Origin: JBBPYC01 sp965218765
Lineage (GTDB): Bacteria > Pseudomonadota > Gammaproteobacteria > Burkholderiales > Burkholderiaceae_C
NCBI GenBank assembly: GCA_965218765.1
Contig: CBDCLU010000002.1
Span: 248,001 to 312,000, forward strand
Direction of reading: 5' to 3'
Length of the DNA: 64,000 bases
In this document: positions 8,143 to 17,639 of the stretch, piece after piece
How the letters are laid out: every line of letters starts with the position of its first letter
Numbering within the stretch: the first letter of the stretch is position 1
The notes under the pieces: generated by a model
Databases searched by the model: none
What the model saw: only the letters and a program-made list of their open reading frames with translations
Told to the model about the DNA's origin: nothing
Position numbers and translations under genes: made by a program

Positions 8143-10099
8143 GCGCAGACCCGCGCGCGGGTCGGCCGAACACGCGACGGCCCAGATACACCAGCAGCAC
8201 CAGCGCGATGCCGACCAGATCGCTGTAATGCTCGGGGTAGATCAACGCAAGGCCTGCTGCCAGCACCAGCACGCGCAGCGGCCAGCCGAGCGCGCCGATG
8301 CCGTACAGGTAGCCTTCCATCGCCGACGACAGCACCCAGATCGCGATGATCGCAGTTGAGGATGCGCTCAGGATGCCGGTCCACGGCCCCTGCAGGATCA
8401 GCGCCGGGTTGATCACGAACAGGAACGGCAGCACGAACAGCACCGCGCCCAGACGCATTGCATAGAAGCCGGTCTTCACGGGTGGCGAGTCGGCGATGCC
8501 GGCCGCCGTGATCGCCGCCAGCGCCACGGGCGGCGTCAGGTACGACATCATTCCCCAGTACAGGATGAACAGGTGGCTTGCCATCGGGTTCAGCCCGGCC
8601 GCGATCAGCGCGGGTGCCAGCAGAATCGACAGGAAGATGTAGCAGGCCGACACCGTCATGCCCATGCCGAGCACGAAGCTGGTCGCGGCGCCAGCGGCCA
8701 GCATCAGCGGCACGCTGCCGCCCGCGTACAGCAGCAACTCGCGCGAGAACGCGCCGGCCACGCCGGTATAGGACAGGCCGCCGACCACCAGGCCGATGCC
8801 CGCAAGGATCGCGACCAGGTTGGCCAGGCTGCTGGTCAGATCGGTCAGGAATGCGACCAGCCGCTGCAGGTTCAGCCGATGGCGCGGGTTGAACATCGAC
8901 ACCGCGAGCAGCACCAGCGCCGAGTAGTACGGCGCAAACGCTTCGAGCCGCATGAACAGCAGCATCCAGACCAGCATCGCGAGCGTGAGCAGGTACGGCC
9001 AGCCGTCCTTCAACGTGTCCCGGACGTTCGGAATCTCGGACGCAGGCAGCCCGGTCAGACCACGCCGCGCCGCGTAGATGTCCACCTGAAACAGCAGCGC
9101 CAGATAGAACAGCAGCGCCGGCAGGAACGCCGCGACGATGATCTCCGAATACGGCACGCCGAGGAACGACGCCATGATGAACGCGACCGCGCCCATCACA
9201 GGCGGCATCAGGGTGCCGCCGGTCGATGCGCAGGCTTCCACGGCGGCCGCGTAGTGCGCGGGGTAGCCGGTGCGCTTCATGGTCGGAATCGTGATCGGCC
9301 CGCTGGTCAGGATGTTGGTGATCACGCTGCCCGACAGGCTCCCGAGGATCGCGCTGGCCAGTACCGCGACCTTGGCCGGCCCGCCGCGGCTTCGGCCCAT
9401 CAGCGCGGCCGCGAAGCGCATGAAGAAGTCACCGCCGCCGGTCGCCGTGAGCGCCGCACCGAACACGACGAAGCCGATCACGAGCTGGGCCACCACCTGC
9501 ATCGGAATGCCGATGATGCTTTCCACCCCCATCACGTGCGCGCGGATCGTCTCGCCGAAGCTGTATTGCGTGCCCCACAAAAACCCTGGCATGTGGTCGG
9601 CAAACAGCGGATAGGCACCGAACAGCAGCGCAACGCCGAGCAGCAGCGGCCCGCCCGCGCGGCGCACGCCTTCGAGCACCAGCGCCAGCAGCACGCCGGC
9701 TGCAATCGTCGCCTGGAGCGGGGCCGAGTAGTCCCAGCCTTGCTGGATGATCGTCAGGCCGTTGAGGCCCAGATAGACCGATGCGCCCAGCGCTGCGAGG
9801 GCCAGCAGCCAGTCGTACCCCGGCACCCGGCCCACAGCGCCGGACCATGCGGGCAGGCTGATGAACGCGGCGGCGAGGAAGATGCCGATCAGGTAGTAAA
9901 GATAGGAATTGCCGAGCGGCAGAAAGCCGAGCAGCGACAGGTTGAACGTCTGGTTGATCGCCAGCAGCAGGCCGATCGCACCGAGTGCAAGCCAGATGCC
10001 GCGCGCGGTGCGTGTCATGCGTGCTGGCGGCGCGGGCTCCGACCCGGCGTTCATCGCCCGTGCCGACCCAGCCGGATCGGAAACTGCTGCTTGAGGCAT
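8117..10099 (-). CDS. TRAP transporter fused permease (TAXI type, small plus large subunit)
   Basis: TRAP carriers import organic acids using an ion gradient and a periplasmic binding protein. This 660-residue protein combines the four-helix small subunit (first ~170 residues) with the twelve-helix DctM-like large subunit. The latter has GSVITNILTSGPITIPTMKRTGYP, ACASTGGTLMPPVMGAVAFIMA and FVLGMGMTVSACYIFLSILLAPAL, the hallmark repeats of the fused TAXI-TRAP permease. The binding-protein gene lies upstream on the same strand, 43 bases away. Substrate unknown; the nearby FAH, MmgE/PrpD and CoA-transferase genes point to a carboxylate. Confidence 0.92.
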   Translation of the reverse strand: MPQAAVSDPAGSARAMNAGSEPAPPARMTRTARGIWLALGAIGLLLAINQTFNLSLLGFLPLGNSYLYYLIGIFLAAAFISLPAWSGAVGRVPGYDWLLALAALGASVYLGLNGLTIIQQGWDYSAPLQATIAAGVLLALVLEGVRRAGGPLLLGVALLFGAYPLFADHMPGFLWGTQYSFGETIRAHVMGVESIIGIPMQVVAQLVIGFVVFGAALTATGGGDFFMRFAAALMGRSRGGPAKVAVLASAILGSLSGSVITNILTSGPITIPTMKRTGYPAHYAAAVEACASTGGTLMPPVMGAVAFIMASFLGVPYSEIIVAAFLPALLFYLALLFQVDIYAARRGLTGLPASEIPNVRDTLKDGWPYLLTLAMLVWMLLFMRLEAFAPYYSALVLLAVSMFNPRHRLNLQRLVAFLTDLTSSLANLVAILAGIGLVVGGLSYTGVAGAFSRELLLYAGGSVPLMLAAGAATSFVLGMGMTVSACYIFLSILLAPALIAAGLNPMASHLFILYWGMMSYLTPPVALAAITAAGIADSPPVKTGFYAMRLGAVLFVLPFLFVINPALILQGPWTGILSASSTAIIAIWVLSSAMEGYLYGIGALGWPLRVLVLAAGLALIYPEHYSDLVGIALVLLVYLGRRVFGRPARGSARGVDPHAR

Positions 10100-10142
10100 T
10101 GGAGAAGCCTTCAGGCCACCGAACCCGACGCGGCTTTCACTG

Positions 10143-11285
10143 TCAGCGCTTCAGCGATGCGAGCGCCGTCGTGCGGTGCTGCTCCCAGATCTTCTCGAAC
10201 GCTTCGTCGCTCTTGCCTTCGCCTTCGGCAACCGCCTTCGGCCATTCGGCGCGCAGCGCGTTCAGGCGTGCGAGCCGCATGTCGTTCCACTGCTGGTGCT
10301 CGGCGGTCCAGATGCCTTTTTCCTTCAGATAGCGAATCGCACCGTCATGGAACGGCGCATCGATTGCGGGCACGCCCGAGACATCGAGCTTCCAGCGCGG
10401 CATCACCTTGGTCGCATCCTTGTAGATGTCGTAGGTTTCGTCGAGCGCTTTGGTGATCGCGTAGACCTCAGCGGCCGACATGTCCGCGCGCACCGTCATG
10501 ATCGGATAGCGGTAGGCCAGGATGTTGACGGGGTTCTGTTCGCTGATGCCGGCGCCCACGGTTTCCTTGTTCGACTGGAAAAACGGCGCGATTGCCTTCA
10601 GCCGGTCCCAGCCCTCCTTGTCCTGAGCCGGCATGTCGATCCAGCGGAGGCCGCGCGGCGACTGCTCGAGCTCGTACAGCTGGCTCGGCGTGGTGGTGGT
10701 GCACGACGCATCCGACTGACCCTGCGCGACCGAGCTCATCGCAGCGCCATAGGTTGGAAACGTGATCGCCTGCACATCGGCTTTCGTCATGCCGGCGAAC
10801 GCGAGGAACGCTTCGCACTTGACGTTCACCGACGGGTTGCCGGCAACGAACGCCACGCGCTTGCCTTTCAGATCCTTCAGGCTCTTGATGTTCGCATCGG
10901 CCGCGGTGAACACGCCGAACGAGCCCGGCCGGCCAGCGATCACGCGCAGGTTCTGCGGGCCCCAGCGGCGCGCCGCGAAGTCCTCCGTGCCTTCGGTCGC
11001 GAAGAACACCTCGGTGGCCAAAAAGCCGAGGTCGGCGCGCTTGGTCAGCACCGGCTGCAAGCGGCCGATCGACGACCCGGAAGGCTGGATGCGCACGCGC
11101 GTGCCGAATTTCTTGCCGAACGCATCGGCGATCGCGGACGCTTCGGCGTAGCCAGCCGAGCCGACGTCGTAGGCCGACCAGGTCATCGAGTCGGGCAGCT
11201 TATCGGCGGCTGCGGCCGGCGCTGTGCCGATGGCCGCGGTCGAGGCGAGTGCTGCGGCAAGGCCCAAGCGAAAAAGCTGGTTCAT
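10143..11285 (-). CDS. TAXI family TRAP transporter solute-binding protein
   Basis: A 380-residue periplasmic binding protein. A Sec signal (MNQLFRLGLAAALASTAAIG, cleavage after APAAAA) precedes the TAXI domain: TWSAYDVGSAGYAEASAIADAF, RVRIQPSGSSIGRLQPVLTKRADLGFL, and the binding-site region VNVKCEAFLAFAGMTKADV. TAXI proteins deliver glutamate, 2-oxoglutarate or other carboxylates to the fused permease encoded next. It is the first gene of the leftward transport operon and is divergent from an MFS exporter gene, with 126 bases between the starts that must hold both promoters. Confidence 0.93.
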   Translation of the reverse strand: MNQLFRLGLAAALASTAAIGTAPAAAADKLPDSMTWSAYDVGSAGYAEASAIADAFGKKFGTRVRIQPSGSSIGRLQPVLTKRADLGFLATEVFFATEGTEDFAARRWGPQNLRVIAGRPGSFGVFTAADANIKSLKDLKGKRVAFVAGNPSVNVKCEAFLAFAGMTKADVQAITFPTYGAAMSSVAQGQSDASCTTTTPSQLYELEQSPRGLRWIDMPAQDKEGWDRLKAIAPFFQSNKETVGAGISEQNPVNILAYRYPIMTVRADMSAAEVYAITKALDETYDIYKDATKVMPRWKLDVSGVPAIDAPFHDGAIRYLKEKGIWTAEHQQWNDMRLARLNALRAEWPKAVAEGEGKSDEAFEKIWEQHRTTALASLKR

Positions 11286-11411
11286 GATGCGGGTTGTCTC
11301 CGGTTGTCGTTGTCGTGGACGGCACTGTTGGCCGCCTTCCGAAAGGCAGTATGCATCAGCGCCGCAGGTGCAGGCCAGCGCAAGCGGGAGGTTGATGCAT
11401 CATCCGAGGCG

Positions 11412-12839
11412 ATGAGCAGCGACACCAGCATGCGGACGCCCGGCATCGGCAACCGCGCCGTCGTGCTGACCGTGGCCGGCGCATTCTTTTTGCTGCTGTT
11501 GGACAGCACGATCCTCAACACGTCATTGCCGCGCGTCGCGCAGACCATGGGCGTAGCGCCGCTGGCGTTGAGCGCGACCATCACCGCGTACCTGCTCGCG
11601 TCGGTCGCGACGATGCCGCTGTCGGGCTGGCTCGGCGGGCGGTTCGGCGCTCGGCGTGTCTATTTCTCATCGATCGCGTTGTTCACGTTGTCGTCCGCCG
11701 CGTGTGGGCTGTCCGGCGAGCTGTGGCAGCTGATCGCGGCGCGGGTGCTGCAGGGTGCGGCCGGCGGCACCATGCTGACGGTGGGGCGCACGTTGGCGCT
11801 GCGGGATGCGCCGAAGTCGCAGCTGATGTCGATCACGTCGCTGCTGGTGTGGCCCGCGTTGCTCGCGCCCGTGCTCGGGCCGCCGCTGGGCGGCTGGATC
11901 ACGACCTATGCATCGTGGCGCTGGAATTTTTTGCTGAACGTGCCGCTCGGCTTGCTGGGGCTTGCAGCGGTGGCGCGCTTCGTGCCGCACGATTTGCCAG
12001 CGCCGCGCATCGGGCTTGATTGGCGCGGCGCGCTGCTCACGGTCGGCGGACTTGCGGCGTTTTTCGGGGGGCTCGAGTTGACCGCGCAGGCACCGAACGA
12101 TTCGCGCGACTGGCCGCTGGCACTGCTGCTGGTCGCGCTGGGCGTCGTCACCTTGCTGCTGGCCATGCGCCATCTGCGTGCGGCTGCGCAGCCGGTGCTG
12201 AGTCTGCTGCCGCTCAAGGTGCCGACATTCGCGATCTCGACCTTTACCGCAGGGACTTACAGCGCGATGTGCCTGCAGGCCACGCCGTATCTGCTGCCGC
12301 TGCTCTTTCAGCTCGGCTTCGGCGCCAGCGCGGCGCAGGCCGGCACCATGCTGCTGCCGTACTTTCTGGGCAACCTGTTGATGAAGTCGGCCACCACGCC
12401 GCTGTTGCGCCGGTTCGGCTTTCGAACAGTGCTGCTCATCGACGGCACGCTGGCAATGGGGCTGATCGGCGCTTTGGGCCTGCTCGGCGCGCAGACGCCG
12501 TGGGGCTGGCTGGTGGCGCTGCTGTTCGCTGCCGGTGCGGCGCGTTCCATGCTGCTGACCGCACTGAATACGTTGTGCTTTGCGGATGTGGAACCGATCG
12601 ATCGGCCCGCCGCGGCGACCTTGTCGTCGGTGTCGTCGCTGCTCGGCCAGTCGCTGGGCATCGTGGTGGCCACGTTGGCGCTGGCTGCAAGCAAGGCGGT
12701 CGCGGGCCGGCCGGTGCTGCAGGCGCTGGACTTTCGCATCGCGTTCTTCGTGGTCGCGCTGATCGGGCTGCTGTCGGTGCTGCGCTTTGCGACGCTGCCG
12801 GCGCAGGCCGGCTCGGAAGTCAGCGGACGGGGCGGCTGA
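11412..12839 (+). CDS. MFS drug/solute exporter, DHA2 (EmrB/QacA) type
   Basis: A 475-residue major facilitator with about 14 membrane segments. The first helix carries LDSTILNTSLP, the D1 motif of 14-helix drug:proton antiporters; GWLGGRFGARRVY is motif A and LGPPLGGWITTYASWRWNFLLNVPLG is the antiporter motif region. The ATG at 11412 is chosen because the hydrophobic first helix begins within 20 residues; the reading frame is open far upstream only as the shadow of the TAXI gene. Substrate unknown. No adjacent EmrA-like adaptor is seen. Confidence 0.88.
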   Translation: MSSDTSMRTPGIGNRAVVLTVAGAFFLLLLDSTILNTSLPRVAQTMGVAPLALSATITAYLLASVATMPLSGWLGGRFGARRVYFSSIALFTLSSAACGLSGELWQLIAARVLQGAAGGTMLTVGRTLALRDAPKSQLMSITSLLVWPALLAPVLGPPLGGWITTYASWRWNFLLNVPLGLLGLAAVARFVPHDLPAPRIGLDWRGALLTVGGLAAFFGGLELTAQAPNDSRDWPLALLLVALGVVTLLLAMRHLRAAAQPVLSLLPLKVPTFAISTFTAGTYSAMCLQATPYLLPLLFQLGFGASAAQAGTMLLPYFLGNLLMKSATTPLLRRFGFRTVLLIDGTLAMGLIGALGLLGAQTPWGWLVALLFAAGAARSMLLTALNTLCFADVEPIDRPAAATLSSVSSLLGQSLGIVVATLALAASKAVAGRPVLQALDFRIAFFVVALIGLLSVLRFATLPAQAGSEVSGRGG

Positions 12840-12852
12840 GACGTGCTGCCGC

Positions 12853-13503
12853 TCAGGGCGGCGCCGTCTTCGGCTGGTAGTCGCACCAGGCGGCGACCGG
12901 GCAGCGCCAGCACAGCGGCTTGCGCGCGACGCAGATGTAGCGGCCGTGCAGGATCAGCCAGTGGTGTGCGTGCGTCAGATACGGTTGCGGCACGCGCTTG
13001 AGCAGCTTCAACTCCACTTCGAGCGGCGTCGCCCCGGGCGCGAGTCCGGTGCGGTTGGCCACCCGGAACACGTGCGTGTCGACGGCCAGCGTCGGCTCGC
13101 TGAACGCGACGTTGAGCACGACGTTCGCGGTCTTGCGGCCGACGCCGGGCAGCGCTTCGAGCTCGGCACGCGTGCGCGGGACTTCACCGCCGTGCCGCTC
13201 GATCAGCATCCGGCAGGCCGCCAGCAGATATTTCGTCTTGGCACGGTACAGGCCTATGGTGCGCAGGTACGGCTCCAGCCCGGCGGTGTCGAGCGCGACG
13301 ATCTGCTCGGGCGTGTTGGCCACCGCGAACAACCTGGCTGTCGCCTTGTTCACGCTCACGTCGGTCGCCTGCGCGCTCAGCAGCACCGAGGCGAGCAGCT
13401 CGAACGGACTCGAATACACCAGTTCGGTTGCAGGTGCCGGATTGGCGGCGGCAAGCGTGGCAAAAAACGGTTCGATGCTGGCGCGCTTCATCGGCGCCAT
13501 CAT
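12853..13503 (-). CDS. nth: Endonuclease III, DNA base-excision glycosylase/AP lyase
   Basis: Nth removes oxidised pyrimidines and nicks the AP site. The 216-residue protein has LLSAQATDVSVNKAT, the helix-hairpin-helix LPGVGRKTANVV with catalytic Lys124, catalytic Asp142 in VDTHVFR, and the four iron-sulfur cysteines at 191, 198, 201 and 207 (spacing 6-2-5). The ATG at 13491, giving MKRASIEPFF, is an equally good or better start by comparison with typical Nth N-termini. It is convergent with the MFS gene, 13 bases apart. Confidence 0.95.
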   Translation of the reverse strand: MMAPMKRASIEPFFATLAAANPAPATELVYSSPFELLASVLLSAQATDVSVNKATARLFAVANTPEQIVALDTAGLEPYLRTIGLYRAKTKYLLAACRMLIERHGGEVPRTRAELEALPGVGRKTANVVLNVAFSEPTLAVDTHVFRVANRTGLAPGATPLEVELKLLKRVPQPYLTHAHHWLILHGRYICVARKPLCWRCPVAAWCDYQPKTAPP

Positions 13504-13513
13504 GCCTGCTCGT

Positions 13514-14503
13514 TCAAGCCATCAGCGGGCGCACCGGCACACACAGCAGGCAGTCGAACACGCCGGTGGCCGGGTCCATTGCAAAGTCGGCGCCATACCA
13601 CTTGATGCCGGGCTTGTCGTCGGCCTGCCAGTCGCTTTGCGGCAGCCACTGGCCGTACAGCTCCATCCAGGCCGCGTGGATATCCGCGCCAGTACCCTTG
13701 AAGGGCGCGCATGCGTACTTGCCGCCGGGGAAATGCTGCACACCGATCTCGCCTCCTGGTTTGAAGCCGGCATCGACCGCGATGCAGCAGTCGTAACGCA
13801 GCTTGTCGGCGGGCGTGATCTCCGGATTGTCCTGGCTGACGCCGATCATCGCTCGCCACGATGGCAGCAGATCGCGCTGCGCGCACCAGATGCCGAAGCG
13901 TTCCCAGGCGCGGCCGATGGCCGGGTCGCCGTATGGACCGGTGTGGCGCAGGTAGGCGAGTTGGCTGGCGGGCAGGGTTTTGAGGCGGACTTGCATGGAG
14001 CGGGGGCTTTCGAGCTGTGCCGGCCCGGCGGGTCGGCCAACTGCATCGTCCGGGATCACCGAAGCATCAACTTGATCCGGATTGCGCAACGCTTGATGAA
14101 TCTTGCGCAAGTCTTCGCGTTGGCGCGATGCCCACGCCCGCCAGCCGCCGCGCCGCCAGCTGTTGGGTGGCATGCCGAAGTGGACCTTGAATGCACGCGA
14201 GAACACTTCGGCCGAAGCGAAGCCGGTGTCCAGCGCGATCTGCACCGCCGGCTCGCGCGGGCGATTCACGAGTCGCTGCGCGGCAGCTTCCAGCCGCAAC
14301 CGGCGCACGCAGTCGGCCAGCGTCTCGCCCGTCATGGCTTGGAATACGCAGTGGAAATGAATGGGCGAATAGTGCGCGACGCCGGACAAGGTCTGCAGAT
14401 CCAGCGGATCGGCCAGGTGGGCGCCAATGTGGTCGAGCACGCGGTTGACGCGCGCCATGTAGGCGCTTCGGTCAGCGCCTGAAACGGTAACCACTGGCGG
14501 CAA
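13514..14503 (-). CDS. AraC-family regulator with GyrI-like effector domain
   Basis: A 329-residue regulator. Residues about 18-118 form the two helix-turn-helix units of AraC proteins (LDHIGAHLADPLDLQTLSG then ALDTGFASAEVFSRAFKVHFGMPP). After a linker, residues about 170-327 form a GyrI/SOUL-like small-molecule domain (RLKTLPASQLAYLRHTGPYG, FPGGKYACAPFKG). This Rob/BmrR-like architecture usually senses drugs or other lipophilic ligands. It lies just upstream of nth on the same strand (10-base gap); the nearby MFS exporter is a reasonable but untested target. Confidence 0.88.
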   Translation of the reverse strand: MPPVVTVSGADRSAYMARVNRVLDHIGAHLADPLDLQTLSGVAHYSPIHFHCVFQAMTGETLADCVRRLRLEAAAQRLVNRPREPAVQIALDTGFASAEVFSRAFKVHFGMPPNSWRRGGWRAWASRQREDLRKIHQALRNPDQVDASVIPDDAVGRPAGPAQLESPRSMQVRLKTLPASQLAYLRHTGPYGDPAIGRAWERFGIWCAQRDLLPSWRAMIGVSQDNPEITPADKLRYDCCIAVDAGFKPGGEIGVQHFPGGKYACAPFKGTGADIHAAWMELYGQWLPQSDWQADDKPGIKWYGADFAMDPATGVFDCLLCVPVRPLMA

Positions 14504-14559
14504 CGATCAACTCAGCGAGCCGCTGGCCGAGTGGGAATGGCCAGCAGCGCGCTGCGGCA

Positions 14560-15612
14560 TCATTTCACCGTGTCGCCCAGCCATGCGATCACGTCGCGCG
14601 TGACTTCATCACGATTCGTTTCGTTCAGCACCTCATGTCTGGCGCCGGTGTAGAAATGGTGCTGCACGCGCGTCAGGCCGAGCGCGGCGTAACGGTCCAG
14701 CAGCGCTTGCGTGCCTTTCAGGTTTTCGCCGACCGGATCGAGTTCGCCCTGGATCACGAGCACCGGCAGCGACGGTGCGATGCGCGCTTCGCGTGCCGGA
14801 TCGCGCATCGCCGCGATGCCGAAGAAGATGTCGCGCACCAGCTCGTTGCTGAACGCGAAACCGGACAGCGGGTCGGCTTCATACTTGACGACTTCGGCTT
14901 CGTCGCGGCTCAGCCACTGAAAGCCGGGCTTGCCGGTGAACGGCTGGTTGTAGTCCTTGAACAAGCTGGCCCAGATGGCCGAATCACCGAGCGGGTCGGC
15001 CACCGCGGCCTGCTGCGCGGCATCGAGAAATTCCTTCGGCGGCGGCGGACCGTAGGAGGTGCCGCTCAACACCAGCGCATCGATCAGCTTGGGCTGGCGC
15101 GTGATGTAGTCCTGCGCGATGAACGAGCCCAGGCTGTGGCCGAACAACACCAACGGTCGGCGTGGATTGGAGGCGCGCAACAGGTTGCTGAAGCGGATCT
15201 CGTCTTCCACCATGCGGTTCCACGCATCCGGCCCGCCGTCGCCGGTCTTGCCCGAGCGCAGCCGCGTGCGCCCGTGGCCGCGATGGTCGGTTGCGTAGAC
15301 CGCGTAGCCCGCCTTCACAAGTTCTTTCGCGAAGCGGTCGTAGCGGCCGCTGTGCTCGGCTGCGCCATGCACCACCTGCACCATTGCGCGCGGCCTGCTG
15401 TCGGGCAGCCACTGGCGGTAATAGATGGTGGTGCCGTCGCTGGCGCGAAACGACTGCCATCTCGCGGTGCCCGGCGCACCCTGGTCGCCTGAGAAGACGG
15501 CGCAGCCGGTGGCGGCAAGCCCGATCGTGGCCAGCGTGGCCATCAAGGCTGTGCGGCGTCCGTGAAGCGGCATGCTGCGCGCGCGGTCGGCAGCCATTGG
15601 AAGTTTGTTCAA
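14560..15612 (-). CDS. Lipoprotein alpha/beta hydrolase, monoacylglycerol lipase-like
   Basis: A 350-residue hydrolase with an N-terminal signal ending in a lipobox (IGLAATGC), so it should be lipid-anchored at the envelope. The fold markers are VVHGAAEHSGRYDRFAKEL, YATDHRGHGRTR, the nucleophile elbow GHSLGS, the acid in VIQGELDPVG, and the catalytic His in YTGARHEVLNE. This is the lysophospholipase/monoglyceride lipase group. I choose the TTG at 15612 because GAGGAG sits 6 bases upstream of it; the next ATG (15597) would leave that site about 21 bases away, and an ATG at 15693 lies far upstream of the family region. Confidence 0.88.
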   Translation of the reverse strand: MNKLPMAADRARSMPLHGRRTALMATLATIGLAATGCAVFSGDQGAPGTARWQSFRASDGTTIYYRQWLPDSRPRAMVQVVHGAAEHSGRYDRFAKELVKAGYAVYATDHRGHGRTRLRSGKTGDGGPDAWNRMVEDEIRFSNLLRASNPRRPLVLFGHSLGSFIAQDYITRQPKLIDALVLSGTSYGPPPPKEFLDAAQQAAVADPLGDSAIWASLFKDYNQPFTGKPGFQWLSRDEAEVVKYEADPLSGFAFSNELVRDIFFGIAAMRDPAREARIAPSLPVLVIQGELDPVGENLKGTQALLDRYAALGLTRVQHHFYTGARHEVLNETNRDEVTRDVIAWLGDTVK

Positions 15613-15765
15613 GTCGGTCTCCTCAAGGTCAATTGATATGCGGCGCATTGTCTGCCGAGTCCGGCGATCGGGCCAGCGTTGCCCGGCCGACATATCGGCG
15701 GCCGCGAATCTGGCGACAATGCCCGTCTGTCGCTGCCAGCCCCTTGTTTCGGAGGTTTTTCATCC

Positions 15766-16959
15766 ATGCCGATGCAGTTCGCATCCCGCCTAGCCAATGT
15801 CGAAACGTCCGCGATCCGCGAGTTGTTCAAGCTGCTCGGCACGCCCGGCATCATCAGCTTTGCAGGCGGCTTTCCCGATTCGGCGATGTTCGATGTGCAA
15901 GGCATCCAGCAAGCGGTGGATCGCGCGCTGGCGCAGGAACCCGGCGGCGCGCTGCAGTACGGCGCCACGGAAGGCTACGGGCCGCTGCGCGAGCAGCTGG
16001 CCGCGTTCATGACGACCAAAGGCGCGCGGGTGGCGCCCGACGGCCTGATCGTCACCACCGGCAGCCAGCAGGCGCTCGATCTGATCGCCAAGACGATGAT
16101 CTCGCCGGGCGACAAGGTCGTCATGGAAGGGCCGACTTTCCTGGCAACGATCCAGTGCTTCCGGCTGTACGGCGCCGACGTGGTCAGCGCGCCGATCGAC
16201 GCGGACGGCGTGCGCACCGACGAGCTGGAACAGCTGATTGCGCTGCATCGTCCGAAGCTGATCTATTTGATTCCGACCTTCGGCAATCCCAGCGGCGCGC
16301 TGCTGAGCCTGGAGCGCCGCAGGCGGGTGCTCGAGCTGGCGCTGCAATATCAGGTGCCCGTGGTGGAGGACGATCCGTACGGCGATCTCTACTTCAACGA
16401 GCCGCCACCGCCGTCGCTGCTCGCGTTGAGCGCGGAGGTGCCGGGCAGTCGCGACTGGCTGGTCCATTGCGGCTCGCTCAGCAAGGTGCTGTCGCCGGGC
16501 CTGCGCGTCGGCTGGCTGATCGGGCCGGCCGAGCTGCTGGCGCGCGCGACCATGTGCAAGCAGTTCAGCGATGCGCACACCAGCACGTTTGCGCAGTCCA
16601 CGGCCGCACAGTACCTGCAGGCCGGCCGCATGGAGACGACGCTGGCAGGCGTTCGCGCGGCCTACGGGCGGCGCGCCAGGGCGATGGGTGAGGCGCTGCG
16701 GCGCGAGTTCGGCGATGCGCTCGCGTTCACGCAACCGGACGGTGGCCTGTTCTTCTGGGCTCGGCTGACCGGTGCCGGAGGCAGGGGCACTGACAGCGAT
16801 GCATTCGCCAAACGCGCGATCGAGCAGAAGGTCGCGTTCGTGCCCGGCGCGCCGTTTTTTGCCGCAGATCCGGACCGCGCCACGTTGCGGTTGTCGTTCG
16901 CAACCGCCGACGAGGCGAAGATCGAGGAAGGCGTGGCGCGTCTGGGTGCCGCGCTGTGA
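15766..16959 (+). CDS. PLP-dependent aminotransferase (2-aminoadipate/aromatic type, fold I)
   Basis: A 397-residue class I/II aminotransferase. PLP-site features are GSQQALDLIAK (99-109), IPTFGNPSGALLS, EDDPYGDLYF (201-210) and the Schiff-base Lys240 in GSLSKVLSPGLRVGW. The opening ISFAGGFPDSAMFD is typical of the group close to LysN/ARO8 and the catalytic domain of MocR regulators, but no winged-helix domain is present. A GGAGG sits about 10 bases before the ATG. Substrate is not determined. Its end overlaps the GTG of the next gene by four bases. Confidence 0.88.
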   Translation: MPMQFASRLANVETSAIRELFKLLGTPGIISFAGGFPDSAMFDVQGIQQAVDRALAQEPGGALQYGATEGYGPLREQLAAFMTTKGARVAPDGLIVTTGSQQALDLIAKTMISPGDKVVMEGPTFLATIQCFRLYGADVVSAPIDADGVRTDELEQLIALHRPKLIYLIPTFGNPSGALLSLERRRRVLELALQYQVPVVEDDPYGDLYFNEPPPPSLLALSAEVPGSRDWLVHCGSLSKVLSPGLRVGWLIGPAELLARATMCKQFSDAHTSTFAQSTAAQYLQAGRMETTLAGVRAAYGRRARAMGEALRREFGDALAFTQPDGGLFFWARLTGAGGRGTDSDAFAKRAIEQKVAFVPGAPFFAADPDRATLRLSFATADEAKIEEGVARLGAAL

Positions 16960-17639
16960 GCGATACGACCGTGCCTGCGCCGGGCGGCATCGCGTCGGTG
17001 CCCGCGTCGGGGCTCGCGCGGCTGCGCGAGTTGGCGGCCGCGTTCACGCTGGAACTGCCGTGCGATTCGTTTTTGTTCCTGCGGCACGGCCAGACCACGC
17101 GCAATCTGCAGCGCATCTTTCAGGGACCGGAGGAGCCGCTGTCCGCGCATGGCATCGGGCAGGCGCAGGTGGCGGCCGCGCTGCTCGCCGAGCAGGCCGT
17201 GGCCAGCGTGGTGTGCAGCGACATGCCGCGCGCGATCATGACTGCGCGCATCGTGCTGCAGGCGCGCACCGACACGCCGGTGCCGAAACTGCGCGAGCAG
17301 GCCAGCCTGCGCGAACGCAACTTCGGCGTGTTGATCGGCAACTCGTCGCGCGCGCTGGACTGGGACTGCGCGCCCGACAAGGGCGAAACGCTGGAACAGT
17401 TCATCGACCGCACGCGCCGTGCACTGGTCGCCGCGCTGGCTGATGCCGCTCCGGTGCTGGTGGTCGCACATGGCGGCACCCTGCATGTCCTGGCTGCGCT
17501 GCTGCGCGTGCCGACCGACGACAGCCTGCTGGCCAACGCGCGGCCGTTGCGGTTCAGTCGGATGGGTGGCGATGCAACCGGATGGACCGTACAGCCGCTT
17601 GGTGATGCGCCCGACCTGCTGAGCACGCAGGTCTCATGA
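16956..17639 (+). CDS. Histidine phosphatase (phosphoglycerate mutase-like) family protein
   Basis: A 227-residue protein with the phosphohistidine motif FLFLRHGQTTRN near residue 40 and the second catalytic His in VLVVAHGGTLHVL. It starts with GTG inside the stop of the aminotransferase gene (GTGA), so the pair is translationally coupled. Family members remove phosphate from sugars, cobalamin precursors or proteins; nothing here fixes the substrate. Confidence 0.85.
   Translation: MSDTTVPAPGGIASVPASGLARLRELAAAFTLELPCDSFLFLRHGQTTRNLQRIFQGPEEPLSAHGIGQAQVAAALLAEQAVASVVCSDMPRAIMTARIVLQARTDTPVPKLREQASLRERNFGVLIGNSSRALDWDCAPDKGETLEQFIDRTRRALVAALADAAPVLVVAHGGTLHVLAALLRVPTDDSLLANARPLRFSRMGGDATGWTVQPLGDAPDLLSTQVS

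Noticed and set aside
6754..8349. Long plus-strand frame opposite the TRAP-region genes (531 codons)
   Set aside because: Arg/Gln/Ala-rich antisense shadow of membrane-protein genes; no domain.
8573..10456. Long plus-strand frame (627 codons) antisense to the TRAP permease
   Set aside because: Same reason: composition is that of an antisense shadow in high-GC DNA, while the minus strand encodes clear families.
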